Below are positions 1 through 8,484 of a stretch of 64,000 nt of DNA, piece after piece. Where the stretch lies: positions 186,001 through 250,000 of the forward strand of contig QFPN01000006.1 of the NCBI GenBank assembly GCA_003241695.1. Direction: 5' to 3'. The position numbers and the translations under genes are program-made. The notes beneath the pieces are model-generated. The model saw only the letters and a program-made list of their open reading frames with translations, ran no database searches and was not told where the DNA came from. Source of the stretch: Ancylobacter novellus (GTDB lineage: Bacteria; Pseudomonadota; Alphaproteobacteria; Rhizobiales; Methylopilaceae). Within the stretch, counting starts at the first letter, position 1. Each line of letters starts with the position of its first letter.

Positions 1-524
1 CGCTTGGAGAGACGGCGCTTGAGCCGAATCCACTGATTCTCCATGTCCTCGAAATGACCGATGAACTGCGGGATCAGCATGCCGTCATGCAGAAGCATCT
101 CGCTCTGGGGCATGATGTGGACGTCGAGATCCTCGTTCGGCACGTCGAAGGTGCGCTGGACGAAGTCGGGGAAGCTCATCATGAGCTTGTACCCGGTCTC
201 CTTCATCTGCGGCGTGAACGAGTCCTCGTTCAGGATCTTGTTGTGGTAGCAGGAGACGAGACGGTCCAGCGGGTTGCGTACGAAGGCGAAGACATACTTC
301 TCCTTGCGCAGCTTCCACGCCTGCTCCGGCGAGATCATGTCGGTCTCGCCATTGGTGAGCTTGCGCCAGTAGTGGTCGCTCTGGACGCGGCCGTTCTCGA
401 CCGGCTTCTCCTTCAGCAGCTTGCTGAGCGCAGCCTTCACGGAGGAGTTCGCAACCTTCGGGATCCGCCCGTAAATGATCGGTCGGTCGCGAAAGCTCAC
501 GAAATGCAGCTGGTTAGTCGCCAT
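1..524 (-). CDS. Sulfotransferase family protein (3' end cut by window edge)
   Basis: The reading frame opens at the ATG at 524 and runs off the left edge, leaving about 174 residues. The N-terminal part has a PAPS-binding loop resembling PKVANSS (about residues 23-29) and, further on, the FAFVRNPLDR segment typical of the 3'-phosphate contact of sulfotransferase_2-type enzymes. It is clearly paralogous to the complete gene next to it, with the same order of motifs and similar residues nearly throughout. Family knowledge suggests transfer of a sulfuryl group from PAPS to a sugar or other acceptor; the acceptor cannot be read from the sequence. Confidence 0.85.
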   Translation of the reverse strand, partial: MATNQLHFVSFRDRPIIYGRIPKVANSSVKAALSKLLKEKPVENGRVQSDHYWRKLTNGETDMISPEQAWKLRKEKYVFAFVRNPLDRLVSCYHNKILNEDSFTPQMKETGYKLMMSFPDFVQRTFDVPNEDLDVHIMPQSEMLLHDGMLIPQFIGHFEDMENQWIRLKRRLSK

Positions 525-657
525 TCTCTCACCGTCCCGGATCCAATGCGGACCATACGACCAAATATCGTAGGGCTCGCCTAGCGCAAAACGACCACGC
601 CCGCTTGTCCGCTTGTCCTGCCGCCGAAGCCGGCCCTCGGCGACGCGCTCTCAATTT

Positions 658-1479
658 TCAGGCGGAAGCCGCCTTCGCAGAGCCCTTTTTGGAAGCGGAC
701 GAGGTCGTTTCGTCCGTCCCGGATGCGTCGATCCGCTCCCCCGCCTTCGGGCGCGCGATCTCCGGCAGGTCGAAACCTCCCGCGATCAGGCGGTCGGGGC
801 TCAGTCCCGGATAGAAGACGTCCATGTCAGTCCGGTACTTGCGCGCGATCTTCTCTACGAGGTCGTCGCTCGTGAAATAGGACCGTACGTCGGCGCCGTC
901 GCCGCTGCGGCGCACGTTCTTCTTGGGAAGCGCCGGCGCTTCGACCTTGTGCAGCTTCGCGAGCCGGCGTTTCAGCCGGCCCCATTGGCCTTCGAGATCC
1001 TCGAAATGGCCGACGAAGCGGGGGACGAGCTGGCCGTTGAACAGCAGCATCTCGCTCTGCGGCATGAAATGCGGGTCGAGCTCGGCGTCGGGAATGGAGA
1101 CGGTCAGGTCGACGAAATCGGCGAAGCTCATGTTGAGCCGGTAGCCGGCCTTCTCCATCGGCTCCGTCAGCGCCTTCTCGTCCAGCATCTTGTTGCCGTA
1201 GCAGGACACGATCCGGTCGAACGGATTGCGCACGAAAGCGAAGCAGAACTTCTCCTTCCGCATCCGCCAGGCACCGCCCGGCGTGACCATGCGGGTCTCG
1301 CCGTTCGTCTCCCGCTTCCAGAAGCCGTCGGACTGCGTCCGCTCGGCGGCCGCCGACAGCTTGCCGACCAGAAGCTTGCTCAGCGCGGCCTTGACCGATG
1401 AGTTCGCCACCTTCGGCACGCGGCCGTAGATGAGCGGCTGATCGCGGAAGACGACGAAGTGGCGGTGCAGGGTCGACAT
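658..1479 (-). CDS. Sulfotransferase family protein
   Basis: This 273-residue protein contains IYGRVPKVANSS near residues 17-28, matching the PAPS 5'-phosphosulfate loop, and FAFVRNPFDRIVSCYGNK, matching the 3'-phosphate-binding strand and helix. Length fits the sulfotransferase_2 family. It most likely transfers sulfate to a glycan or surface polysaccharide, but no substrate clue is visible. It is a tandem paralogue of the partial gene at 1-524. It lies 30 bases beyond the stop of rho on the same strand and could be read through from it. The last 20 residues are Ser/Ala/Lys rich and look unstructured. Confidence 0.88.
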   Translation of the reverse strand: MSTLHRHFVVFRDQPLIYGRVPKVANSSVKAALSKLLVGKLSAAAERTQSDGFWKRETNGETRMVTPGGAWRMRKEKFCFAFVRNPFDRIVSCYGNKMLDEKALTEPMEKAGYRLNMSFADFVDLTVSIPDAELDPHFMPQSEMLLFNGQLVPRFVGHFEDLEGQWGRLKRRLAKLHKVEAPALPKKNVRRSGDGADVRSYFTSDDLVEKIARKYRTDMDVFYPGLSPDRLIAGGFDLPEIARPKAGERIDASGTDETTSSASKKGSAKAASA

Positions 1480-1509
1480 GGGCTGCGGGGCCTTTCCGAC
1501 GTCCGAGGC

Positions 1510-2775
1510 TCAGGTGTTCATCGACTCGAAGAAGTCCGCATTGGTCTTGGTCGAGCGCAGCTTGTCGAGCAGGAACTCGATTGCGTCGACCGTGCCCATC
1601 GGATTGAGGATGCGGCGCAACACATACATCTTCTTGAGCACGTCCGGCGGAACGATGAGCTCCTCCTTGCGGGTGCCCGAGCGGGTGATGTCCATCGCGG
1701 GGAAGACGCGCTTGTCGGAAACCTTGCGGTCCAGGATGATCTCGGAGTTGCCGGTGCCCTTGAACTCCTCGAAGATCACCTCGTCCATGCGCGAGCCGGT
1801 GTCGATCAGGGCGGACGCGATGATCGTCAGCGAGCCGCCTTCCTCGATGTTGCGCGCCGCGCCGAAGAAGCGCTTCGGGCGCTGCAGCGCGTTGGCGTCG
1901 ACGCCGCCCGTCAGCACCTTGCCGGACGACGGCACCACCGTGTTGTAGGCGCGTCCGAGGCGGGTGATCGAATCGAGCAGGATGACGACGTCGCGACCGT
2001 GCTCGACGAGGCGCTTGGCCTTCTCGATCACCATCTCGGCGACCTGCACGTGACGCTGCGCCGGCTCGTCGAAGGTCGAGGAGATCACCTCGCCCTTCAC
2101 CGAGCGCTGCATGTCGGTGACTTCCTCAGGCCGCTCGTCGATCAGCAGCACGATCAGGAAGCATTCGGGATGGTTGGCGGCGATCGCGGTCGCGATGTTC
2201 TGCATCATGACCGTCTTGCCGGTGCGCGGCGGGGCGACGATCAGCGCGCGTTGGCCCTTGCCCAAGGGGGCCACGATGTCGATCACGCGGGTCGACATGT
2301 CCTTCTTGGTCGGGTTCTCGATCTCCATCCTGAGGCGCTCGTCGGGATAGAGCGGGGTCAGGTTGTCGAAATGGACCTTGTGGCGCGCCTTGTCCGGGTC
2401 CTCGAAGTTGATCGTGTTGACCTTGAGCAGCGCGAAATAACGCTCGCCTTCCTTCGGGCCGCGGATCTGGCCCTCGACCGTGTCGCCGGTGCGAAGCGAG
2501 AAGCGGCGGATCTGGCTCGGAGAGATGTAGATGTCGTCGGGGCCGGGGAGGTAGTTGGCGTCCGGCGAGCGCAGGAAGCCGAAGCCGTCCTGAAGCACCT
2601 CGACGACGCCGCCGCCGATGATGTCGACCTCGCGGGCCGCGAGCTGCTTGAGGATGGCGAACAGGAGCTCCTGCTTGCGGAGCGTGGAGGCGTTCTCGAC
2701 CTCGAGCTCCTCGGCCTGCGCGAGAATTTCGGTCGGCGATTTCGCCTTGAGATCGAAGAGCCTGACTTCGGGCAT
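1510..2775 (-). CDS. rho: Transcription termination factor Rho
   Basis: The 421-residue protein has the usual Rho length. The N-terminal cold-shock-like RNA-binding domain shows DGFGFLRS at about residues 63-70. The RecA-like ATPase domain has a Walker A loop APPRTGKT at about 181-188, followed by LLIDERPEEV and the Walker B/Q-loop region VVILLDSITRLGRAYN. Rho is a homohexameric RNA translocase that ends transcription of untranslated RNA. The start ATG at 2775 matches the family N-terminus (MPEVRLFDLK). The neighbouring hemJ upstream is a common alphaproteobacterial arrangement. Confidence 0.98.
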   Translation of the reverse strand: MPEVRLFDLKAKSPTEILAQAEELEVENASTLRKQELLFAILKQLAAREVDIIGGGVVEVLQDGFGFLRSPDANYLPGPDDIYISPSQIRRFSLRTGDTVEGQIRGPKEGERYFALLKVNTINFEDPDKARHKVHFDNLTPLYPDERLRMEIENPTKKDMSTRVIDIVAPLGKGQRALIVAPPRTGKTVMMQNIATAIAANHPECFLIVLLIDERPEEVTDMQRSVKGEVISSTFDEPAQRHVQVAEMVIEKAKRLVEHGRDVVILLDSITRLGRAYNTVVPSSGKVLTGGVDANALQRPKRFFGAARNIEEGGSLTIIASALIDTGSRMDEVIFEEFKGTGNSEIILDRKVSDKRVFPAMDITRSGTRKEELIVPPDVLKKMYVLRRILNPMGTVDAIEFLLDKLRSTKTNADFFESMNT

Positions 2776-3058
2776 TTTTAGCCTTTGGAGGGAGTCCGCG
2801 CTGACTGCGCGGGGAATTCGGAAGGGAGCTTGTCTCGGGGGACCGGTCGTCGGCGCCTCTGTGGCGCGACGGCCGCGTCGTCATGGGCGCCGGGGCCGGC
2901 GGAAGATCTTGGGAAGGGCCGCGGAAACGATCGCAGGACGCGATGGCCGTCGCCTGAGCTGCGGACGCGGTCCGACTCCAAGGCTAGAGCGTACATATCG
3001 GCTCGCGGCGGGCTTCACAAGCGGCAAGCGTCGCCTTTCACGGCGAATTGCCCGAGCC
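2776..3058. other. rho leader / hemJ-rho intergenic region
   Basis: These 283 bases lie upstream of rho and downstream of hemJ. I see no convincing reading frame, since those present are GC-driven. Rho leaders are often long and autoregulated by Rho itself, so an untranslated leader is a reasonable reading, but no specific attenuator structure could be assigned by eye. Confidence 0.4.
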
Positions 3059-3487
3059 TCAGAACGGCTTCACGATAACGAGGATCACGATCCCGATCAT
3101 CAGCACGGTCGGAACCTCGTTCAGGATGCGGTAGAAGCGCTGGGATCGTTGGTTGCGGTCCTCGGCGAAGACGCGGACCATCTTGGCGAGCTGGCCGTGA
3201 ACCGCTGAAAGCGCGATGACGAACGCGAGCTTGGCGTGCAGCCAGCCGGACGACATCCAGCCGCCCTTCCAGATCAGGTACAGGCCCGCCAGCCACGCGA
3301 CCCCCATCGCAGGCGAGGCGATGGCCTTCAGCAGGCGCCGCTCCATGACCTTGAAGGTCTCGGACTGCTCCGAGCCCGGCGTCGCGACCGAATGGTAGAC
3401 GAACAGCCGCGGCAGGTAGAGCAGCGCCGCCATCCAGGCGATGACGGCGACGACGTGCAGGGCCTTGATCCAGAGATAGAGGTCCAT
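3059..3487 (-). CDS. hemJ: HemJ-type protoporphyrinogen IX oxidase
   Basis: The 142-residue integral membrane protein has about four hydrophobic segments. It starts with the family hallmark WIKALHVVAVIAWMA, including the conserved His at about residue 11, and later has HAKLAFVIALSAVHG. HemJ oxidises protoporphyrinogen IX to protoporphyrin IX in the penultimate step of haem synthesis and is the usual form in alphaproteobacteria lacking HemG/HemY. It sits between sdhB and rho on the same strand, so haem supply and a haem-containing respiratory complex are adjacent. Confidence 0.9.
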   Translation of the reverse strand: MDLYLWIKALHVVAVIAWMAALLYLPRLFVYHSVATPGSEQSETFKVMERRLLKAIASPAMGVAWLAGLYLIWKGGWMSSGWLHAKLAFVIALSAVHGQLAKMVRVFAEDRNQRSQRFYRILNEVPTVLMIGIVILVIVKPF

Positions 3488-3529
3488 CGGCTCGCGCCCC
3501 CGTTTCGCCGTTCGCGCGGCGGCGCGGCC

Positions 3530-4315
3530 TCAGACCTTGCGCGACACCATCATGTGCTTGATCTCGGCGATCGCCTTGGCCGGGTTGAGGCCCTTCGGAC
3601 ACGCCTTGGCGCAGTTCATGATGGTGTGGCAGCGGTAGAGCTTGAACGGATCCTCGAGCCCGTCGAGGCGCTCGCCCGCATGCTCGTCCCGACTGTCGAT
3701 CAGCCAGCGATAGGCCTGCAGCAGGGCGGCCGGACCGAGATAGCGGTCGCCGTTCCACCAGTAGCTCGGGCACGAGGTCGAGCAGCAAGCGCAAAGAATG
3801 CACTCGTAGAGCCCGTCGAGCTTCTCGCGGTCCTCGCGGGACTGCCGCCATTCGGTTCCGGGCGGACGGGTGTCGGTCTGGAGCCAAGGCTGGACCGAAG
3901 CGTGCTGGGCGTAGAACTGGGTGAGGTCCGGGACCAGGTCCTTGACCACGGGCATGTGGGGCAGCGGATAGATCTTCACCGTGCCGCCGGAGGCGCACTC
4001 GTCCATGCCCTTGGTGCAGGCGAGCGTGTTGGTCCCGTCGATGTTCATCGCGCAGGAGCCGCAGATGCCCTCGCGACAGGAGCGGCGGAACGTGAGGGTC
4101 GAGTCGACCTTCGATTTGATCCAGATCAGTCCGTCGAGGACCATCGGGCCGCAGTCTTTGCGGTCGACGTAGAAGGTGTCGACGCGCGGATTGATCCCGT
4201 CGTCCGGGTTCCAGCGGTAGACCTTGAACTCGGTCGTCTCCTTGGCTCCGGCCGGCTTCGGCCAGACCTTGCCCTCGACGAGGCGGGAGTTCTTGGGGAG
4301 GCTGAGCTGGACCAT
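3530..4315 (-). CDS. sdhB: Succinate dehydrogenase iron-sulfur subunit
   Basis: The 261-residue protein has the three cysteine groups of SdhB. CREGICGSC plus a later Cys binds the [2Fe-2S] cluster, CILCACCSTSCP binds the [4Fe-4S] cluster, and CHTIMNCAKACPKGLNP completes the [3Fe-4S] and [4Fe-4S] ligands. It passes electrons from SdhA to ubiquinone at the cytoplasmic face of the membrane. It is the last sdh gene of the operon but is separated from sdhA by a small zinc-type gene at 4349-4678, which is unusual. Confidence 0.97.
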   Translation of the reverse strand: MVQLSLPKNSRLVEGKVWPKPAGAKETTEFKVYRWNPDDGINPRVDTFYVDRKDCGPMVLDGLIWIKSKVDSTLTFRRSCREGICGSCAMNIDGTNTLACTKGMDECASGGTVKIYPLPHMPVVKDLVPDLTQFYAQHASVQPWLQTDTRPPGTEWRQSREDREKLDGLYECILCACCSTSCPSYWWNGDRYLGPAALLQAYRWLIDSRDEHAGERLDGLEDPFKLYRCHTIMNCAKACPKGLNPAKAIAEIKHMMVSRKV

Positions 4316-4348
4316 GGCTCTAGACTGACGCTCCGATGTCGGCCGATC

Positions 4349-4678
4349 TCACGGCAGCTTGGGTTTCACGTCCCGACGCTCAAGTTCATTCAAGAACTGG
4401 CGTGATTGCTCACGCCCTTCGGGGTCAGAATGGCCGTGTCGAACGAAATTCGCGCGCGCCTCGATCAATGAGGGCTTGTTGGCTCCGCCGCGGAGATCGG
4501 GGTGACGCTCCTGAACGGGATCATCTTCCCAGTCGCAACGACTGCAGATTTCCCAGCCACCCGCCTCGCTGAAGCTCATGTCGCCGCAGCAAGGACAGGG
4601 ATAGAACCCGTTGATCGTGACGCGCGGGCTTTCGACCGTTACGGCCGCTTCGAAATACGACCTGGCATCCTCGACCAT
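4349..4678 (-). CDS. Small CPCC-type cysteine-rich protein inserted in the sdh operon
   Basis: The 109-residue protein starts at an ATG whose last base overlaps the sdhA stop (ATGA at 4676-4680), implying translational coupling. It contains YPCPCCGDMSF with Cys 28, 30 and 31, and CSRCDWEDDPVQ with Cys 45 and 48, which is the pattern of the CPCC family of putative zinc-binding proteins. The segment after it (HPDLRGGANKPSLIEARANF) is also family-typical. No enzymatic function is known to me. A single gene inserted between sdhA and sdhB suggests a recent insertion. Confidence 0.85.
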   Translation of the reverse strand: MVEDARSYFEAAVTVESPRVTINGFYPCPCCGDMSFSEAGGWEICSRCDWEDDPVQERHPDLRGGANKPSLIEARANFVRHGHSDPEGREQSRQFLNELERRDVKPKLP

Positions 4679-6516
4679 CAATACACCCGAGCCTTCGGCT
4701 CGATGTACTGGATGTCGTTGGTCATCGTGTAGGCGTGCACCGGGCGGTAGTCGATCGAGACCGTCTTCGTCCCCATGTCGGCCCAAGCCAGCGTGTGCTT
4801 CATCCACTCCTTGTCGTCGCGCTCGGGATAGTCCTCGCGGGCGTGCGCCCCGCGGCTCTCCTGGCGGTTGACGGCGCTGTCCATGGTGACCACGGCCTGG
4901 CCGATCAGGTTGTCGAATTCGAGCGTCTCGATGAGGTCGGAGTTCCAGACCAGCGAGCGGTCGGTGACGCCGACGTCCTCGGCGCCGGACCAGACTTCGT
5001 GGATCAGGCCCTTGCCCTCCTCCAGCACCTCGCCGGTGCGGAACACGGCGCAGTTCGACTGCATCACCTTCTGCATCCGGAGCCGGAGCTCCGCCGTCGG
5101 CGTGCCGCCGGCAGCGTGGCGGAAGCGGTCGAGGCGCGAGATCGCAAGGTCCGAGGCGCCGGCCGGCAGTTCGGGGTGGCTGGCGTTGCGCTCGACAGTC
5201 GCGGCGCAGCGGTCGGCGGTCGCGCGGCCGAACACCACGAGGTCGATCAGCGAGTTGGAGCCCAGCCGGTTCGCGCCGTGGACCGAGACGCAGGCCGCCT
5301 CGCCGATCGCCATCAGGCCGCGCACCACGCTGTCGGGGTCGCCATTGGCCTTGGTCAGCACCTCTCCGTGAAAATTCGTCGGGATGCCGCCCATGTTGTA
5401 GTGCACGGTCGGGAGGACCGGGATCGGCTCCTTGGTCAGGTCGACGCCGGCGAAGATCTTGGCGCTCTCGGAGATGCCCGGCAGGCGCTCGTGCAGCACC
5501 TTCGGGTCGAGATGGTCGAGATGGAGGTGGATGTGGTCGCCGTTCTTGCCGACGCCGCGGCCCTCGCGGATTTCCACGGTCATGGACCGGGACACCACGT
5601 CGCGTGAGGCCAGGTCCTTGGCCGAGGGGGCGTAGCGCTCCATGAAGCGCTCGCCCTCGGAATTGGTGAGGTATCCGCCCTCGCCGCGCGCGCCTTCGGT
5701 GATGAGGCAGCCCGCGCCGTAGATGCCGGTCGGGTGGAACTGCACGAACTCCATGTCCTGCAGCGGCAGGCCGGCGCGCAGCACCATGGCGTTGCCGTCG
5801 CCCGTGCAGGTGTGGGCCGAAGTGGCGGAGAAGTACGCCCGGCCGTAGCCGCCGGTCGCGAGGATGGTGCGCTTCGACTGGAAGCGGTGCAGCGTGCCGT
5901 CGTCCATCTTGAGGGCGACGACGCCGACGCAGGCGCCTTCCTCGTCCATCATCAGGTCGATGGCGAAATACTCGATGAAGAACTGCGCCTTGGCCTTCAG
6001 CGCAGCGCCGTAGAGCGTGTGCAGGATGGCGTGGCCGGTGCGGTCCGCCGCCGCGCAGGTGCGCTGGGCGGTGCCCTTGCCGTAATGGGTCGTCATGCCG
6101 CCGAAGGGGCGCTGGTAGATCTTGCCCTCTTCGGTGCGTGAGAACGGCACGCCCCAGTGCTCGAGCTCGTAGACGGCCGCTGGGGCGTTGCGCACCAGGT
6201 ACTCGATCGCGTCCTGGTCTCCGAGCCAGTCGGAGCCCTTGACGGTGTCGTACATGTGGAAGCGCCAGTCGTCCTCGCCCATGTTGCCGAGCGCGGCCGA
6301 GATGCCGCCCTGCGCCGCGACCGTGTGGCTGCGGGTCGGGAACACCTTGGTGATGCAGGCGGTCTTGAGGCCGGCTTCCGAGCAGCCGACCACCGCGCGA
6401 AGCCCCGCGCCGCCCGCGCCCACCACCACGACGTCGAACTGGTGGTCGGTGAAGGGATAGGCGCGGCCGTTGATCGCCGGGCCGGTTCCGTTCGCGCCGC
6501 TGGGCTTCGCCGTCAT
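4678..6516 (-). CDS. sdhA: Succinate dehydrogenase flavoprotein subunit
   Basis: The 612-residue protein shows the FAD-binding dinucleotide fold VVGAGGAGLRA near residue 32, the covalent-FAD histidine in the SHTVAAQGGISAALGN region, and the substrate-binding segments HPTGIYGAGCLITEGARGEGG and HGANRLGSNSLIDLVVFGR. It oxidises succinate to fumarate in the TCA cycle and complex II. The start ATG at 6516 gives a family-like N-terminus. It lies 6 bases downstream of sdhD, and its stop overlaps the next gene's start. Confidence 0.98.
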   Translation of the reverse strand: MTAKPSGANGTGPAINGRAYPFTDHQFDVVVVGAGGAGLRAVVGCSEAGLKTACITKVFPTRSHTVAAQGGISAALGNMGEDDWRFHMYDTVKGSDWLGDQDAIEYLVRNAPAAVYELEHWGVPFSRTEEGKIYQRPFGGMTTHYGKGTAQRTCAAADRTGHAILHTLYGAALKAKAQFFIEYFAIDLMMDEEGACVGVVALKMDDGTLHRFQSKRTILATGGYGRAYFSATSAHTCTGDGNAMVLRAGLPLQDMEFVQFHPTGIYGAGCLITEGARGEGGYLTNSEGERFMERYAPSAKDLASRDVVSRSMTVEIREGRGVGKNGDHIHLHLDHLDPKVLHERLPGISESAKIFAGVDLTKEPIPVLPTVHYNMGGIPTNFHGEVLTKANGDPDSVVRGLMAIGEAACVSVHGANRLGSNSLIDLVVFGRATADRCAATVERNASHPELPAGASDLAISRLDRFRHAAGGTPTAELRLRMQKVMQSNCAVFRTGEVLEEGKGLIHEVWSGAEDVGVTDRSLVWNSDLIETLEFDNLIGQAVVTMDSAVNRQESRGAHAREDYPERDDKEWMKHTLAWADMGTKTVSIDYRPVHAYTMTNDIQYIEPKARVY

Positions 6517-6522
6517 GGCGGG

Positions 6523-6897
6523 TCAGACTCCGAAGCTGATCTTGAGAAGCGCGAACGCCGCCGCGAGGCCGATCACGATCGAGAAGAAGGTGTTGGCCAT
6601 CAGGCAGGCGATCTTTGCGAGATCGTGATGGACGTAGTCCTCGATGATCACCTGCATGCCGATCCGCATGTGCACGACGCCCGCGAGGACGAAGAGCAGC
6701 ATCAGAATGGCGATCCAGGGATTGCCGAGCGTCGCGATTGCTCCGGCATGGCTCGAACCCGCGAGGGCGATCACCACGAAGATGAAAATCACCGTCAGCG
6801 GCAGATTGGCGACGGCCGTCAGCCGCTGCAGCCAGAAATGCTCTGTTCCGGATCTCGCCGCGCCGAGGCCGCGAACCTGTCCCAGCGGAGTGCGCAT
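6523..6897 (-). CDS. sdhD: Succinate dehydrogenase membrane anchor subunit
   Basis: The 124-residue protein begins at the ATG at 6897 (MRTPLGQVRGLGAARSGTEHFWLQRLTAVANLPL). It has three hydrophobic helices and the HMRIGMQVIIEDYVHH segment, where a conserved His ligates haem b and an Asp-Tyr pair lies near the quinone site. It anchors SdhAB to the inner membrane. The Ser-Gly-Thr-x-His-Phe-Trp motif is typical of alphaproteobacterial SdhD. It is the second gene of the operon, 11 bases after sdhC. Confidence 0.95.
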   Translation of the reverse strand: MRTPLGQVRGLGAARSGTEHFWLQRLTAVANLPLTVIFIFVVIALAGSSHAGAIATLGNPWIAILMLLFVLAGVVHMRIGMQVIIEDYVHHDLAKIACLMANTFFSIVIGLAAAFALLKISFGV

Positions 6898-6908
6898 GCG
6901 GCGTCTCC

Positions 6909-7316
6909 TCAGCCGGCCGAGCCCTTGAGGGCGTAACCGACGATCCAGATCAATATCGTGAGTGCGATCGAGCCGCCGAGCGTGGCGCGATAGAGCAGCT
7001 CGCGCTCCGGGCCGAAGCCCCGGCCGACGTCCCAGATCAGATGGCGGACGCCGCCGAGCGCATGATGGATGAGCGCCCAGGTGTATCCGAACAGAACGAG
7101 CTGACCGAGGAAGGAGCCGTATATTTCCTGAGCGGTCGCGAACGCCGAGGGACCGGCCGCCGCCGCGACCAGCCAGACGACGATCAGCAGGCTTCCGACG
7201 TAAAGAGCCGCGCCGGTGATGCGATGCACGATCGACATCATCATCGACAGCATCGGCCGGTAAATCTGCAGGTGCGGCGAAAGCGGGCGCTTCGTGGCGG
7301 CCTCTTGCGAGTCCAT
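6909..7316 (-). CDS. sdhC: Succinate dehydrogenase cytochrome b556 subunit
   Basis: The 135-residue protein starts at the ATG at 7316; a longer upstream extension has no family similarity. It has RPLSPHLQIYRPMLSMMMSIVHRITG, the SdhC signature containing the quinone-site Ser and Arg, and HHALGGVRHLIWDVG with the haem-ligand His. Three membrane helices are visible. It is the first gene of the sdhCDAB operon, so the operon promoter should lie in 7317-7620. Confidence 0.96.
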   Translation of the reverse strand: MDSQEAATKRPLSPHLQIYRPMLSMMMSIVHRITGAALYVGSLLIVVWLVAAAAGPSAFATAQEIYGSFLGQLVLFGYTWALIHHALGGVRHLIWDVGRGFGPERELLYRATLGGSIALTILIWIVGYALKGSAG

Positions 7317-7620
7317 GATCTCTGGACCTCTTCGAAACTTCGGGTCTGGGACTATCGGATGCTGCGTCGCAGCGCAACGCCGCGCGCGCAAAGGGCGCCT
7401 CGCGCTTTGGTATGGGCCGCCATGCGTCCCGTTCAATGCACGGACCGTAGATCCCGATCGCCTGATCAGGCGAGGCTATCGCTTCTGATGGGCCATAGAT
7501 CGAGAGGGGTGCGACAACTTGTCCGTACGGGTTCTCCCGGATTTTTTTGGCTTTGTTCTTCGCGTCACTCTGTCAGGCAGAAAATCATGGCTTGCGCCTT
7601 GGCTGAAATGGGGTTGCGAA
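7317..7620. other. Divergent intergenic region, sdh operon / TetR gene
   Basis: About 300 bases separate sdhC from the divergently transcribed TetR gene and must contain both promoters. The regulator's reading frame stays open up to a TTG at 7519, so a longer N-terminus is possible. I found no clear operator palindrome. Confidence 0.4.
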
Positions 7621-8361
7621 ATGACGAGCACTCCCGTGTTCAACATCGGCGACGCAGGGCTCCGGCGCCGTGCGCCGCGATTAGCGGGCGACGCGCGCCG
7701 CAGCCAGATCATCGAGGCGGCGAGCCGATTCTTCGCCGACCACGGCTTCAGCGGCCCGACCCGCGACCTGGCGGCCTCGATCGGGGTCACGCAGGCTCTG
7801 CTCTACAGGTACTTCGACTCGAAGACCGATCTCATCGACGCGGTGTTCGCGGAGGTGTTCAAGACCCATTGGAGCGACGCCGCGCTTGAGCGTTTCGAAG
7901 CGAGCGCGTCGCTGCCTTCGGTCGACAGGATCGCCGACGTCTATCTCGCAATGCTGTCCGGCGTGACCGAGACCGCGACGCGGCTGTTCTTCCGCGCGGG
8001 GCTCGACTCCTACGCCGGTCCGATCCAGCGAAGCATCGAACTCAGCTTGCCGCTCTGGACTGCGATCATCGCGTGCTGGCGGCAGGAACAGGGCCTGCCC
8101 TCGCTCGCCCAGAAGCCCTTGCTCGAAGGAGAGCGCGCGCTGGTGGTCTCGCTTCACGAGGCGATGATCATGATCCGCGTGCGCGAGCATGTGCTGCAGG
8201 CGGAGCGCAGGCTCGCAGACGCCGAGGAGATCCGGCAGGTGGCAGAGATCTACGACGCCGGCGCGCGGCCGGTTCTCCTGCGCATCCACGGCGCGGACGC
8301 GGGGCTGCGCTCGATGCCGAGCCAGGTCGGCGTCGTCGACGAGGCGCAGGCCGCGGCCTGA
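7621..8361 (+). CDS. TetR/AcrR family transcriptional regulator
   Basis: The 246-residue protein starts at the ATG at 7621. The N-terminal helix-turn-helix covers about residues 20-70 (RRSQIIEAASRFFADHGF, then TRDLAASIGVTQALLYRYFDSKTDLIDAVF), the canonical TetR pattern. The C-terminal ligand-binding and dimerisation domain has no recognisable effector signature. It is transcribed away from the sdh operon and convergently toward the MaoC gene, and is followed by a strong hairpin terminator. Its targets cannot be inferred. Confidence 0.92.
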   Translation: MTSTPVFNIGDAGLRRRAPRLAGDARRSQIIEAASRFFADHGFSGPTRDLAASIGVTQALLYRYFDSKTDLIDAVFAEVFKTHWSDAALERFEASASLPSVDRIADVYLAMLSGVTETATRLFFRAGLDSYAGPIQRSIELSLPLWTAIIACWRQEQGLPSLAQKPLLEGERALVVSLHEAMIMIRVREHVLQAERRLADAEEIRQVAEIYDAGARPVLLRIHGADAGLRSMPSQVGVVDEAQAAA

Positions 8362-8385
8362 GGATCTTCTGCCGGAAATCTGGAA

Positions 8386-8411
8386 AGGGCGGCCGGTCGG
8401 CCGCCTTTTTC
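8386..8411 (+). terminator. Rho-independent terminator after the TetR gene
   Basis: A GGCGGCC stem pairs with GGCCGCC across a four-base loop and is followed directly by five T residues. It lies 25 bases after the TetR stop codon. Confidence 0.8.
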
Positions 8412-8484
8412 GTTTCAGCGATCGGACGCGTCGAGCAGCTGTACAGCTTCGCCGTCGGCCTTCAGGCGACCAACCCGTTTCGTC

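Noticed and set aside
1459..2781. 440-codon plus-strand open frame antisense to rho
   Set aside because: It is His/Asp/Arg-biased shadow sequence exactly opposite rho, with no family features; rho on the minus strand explains the region.
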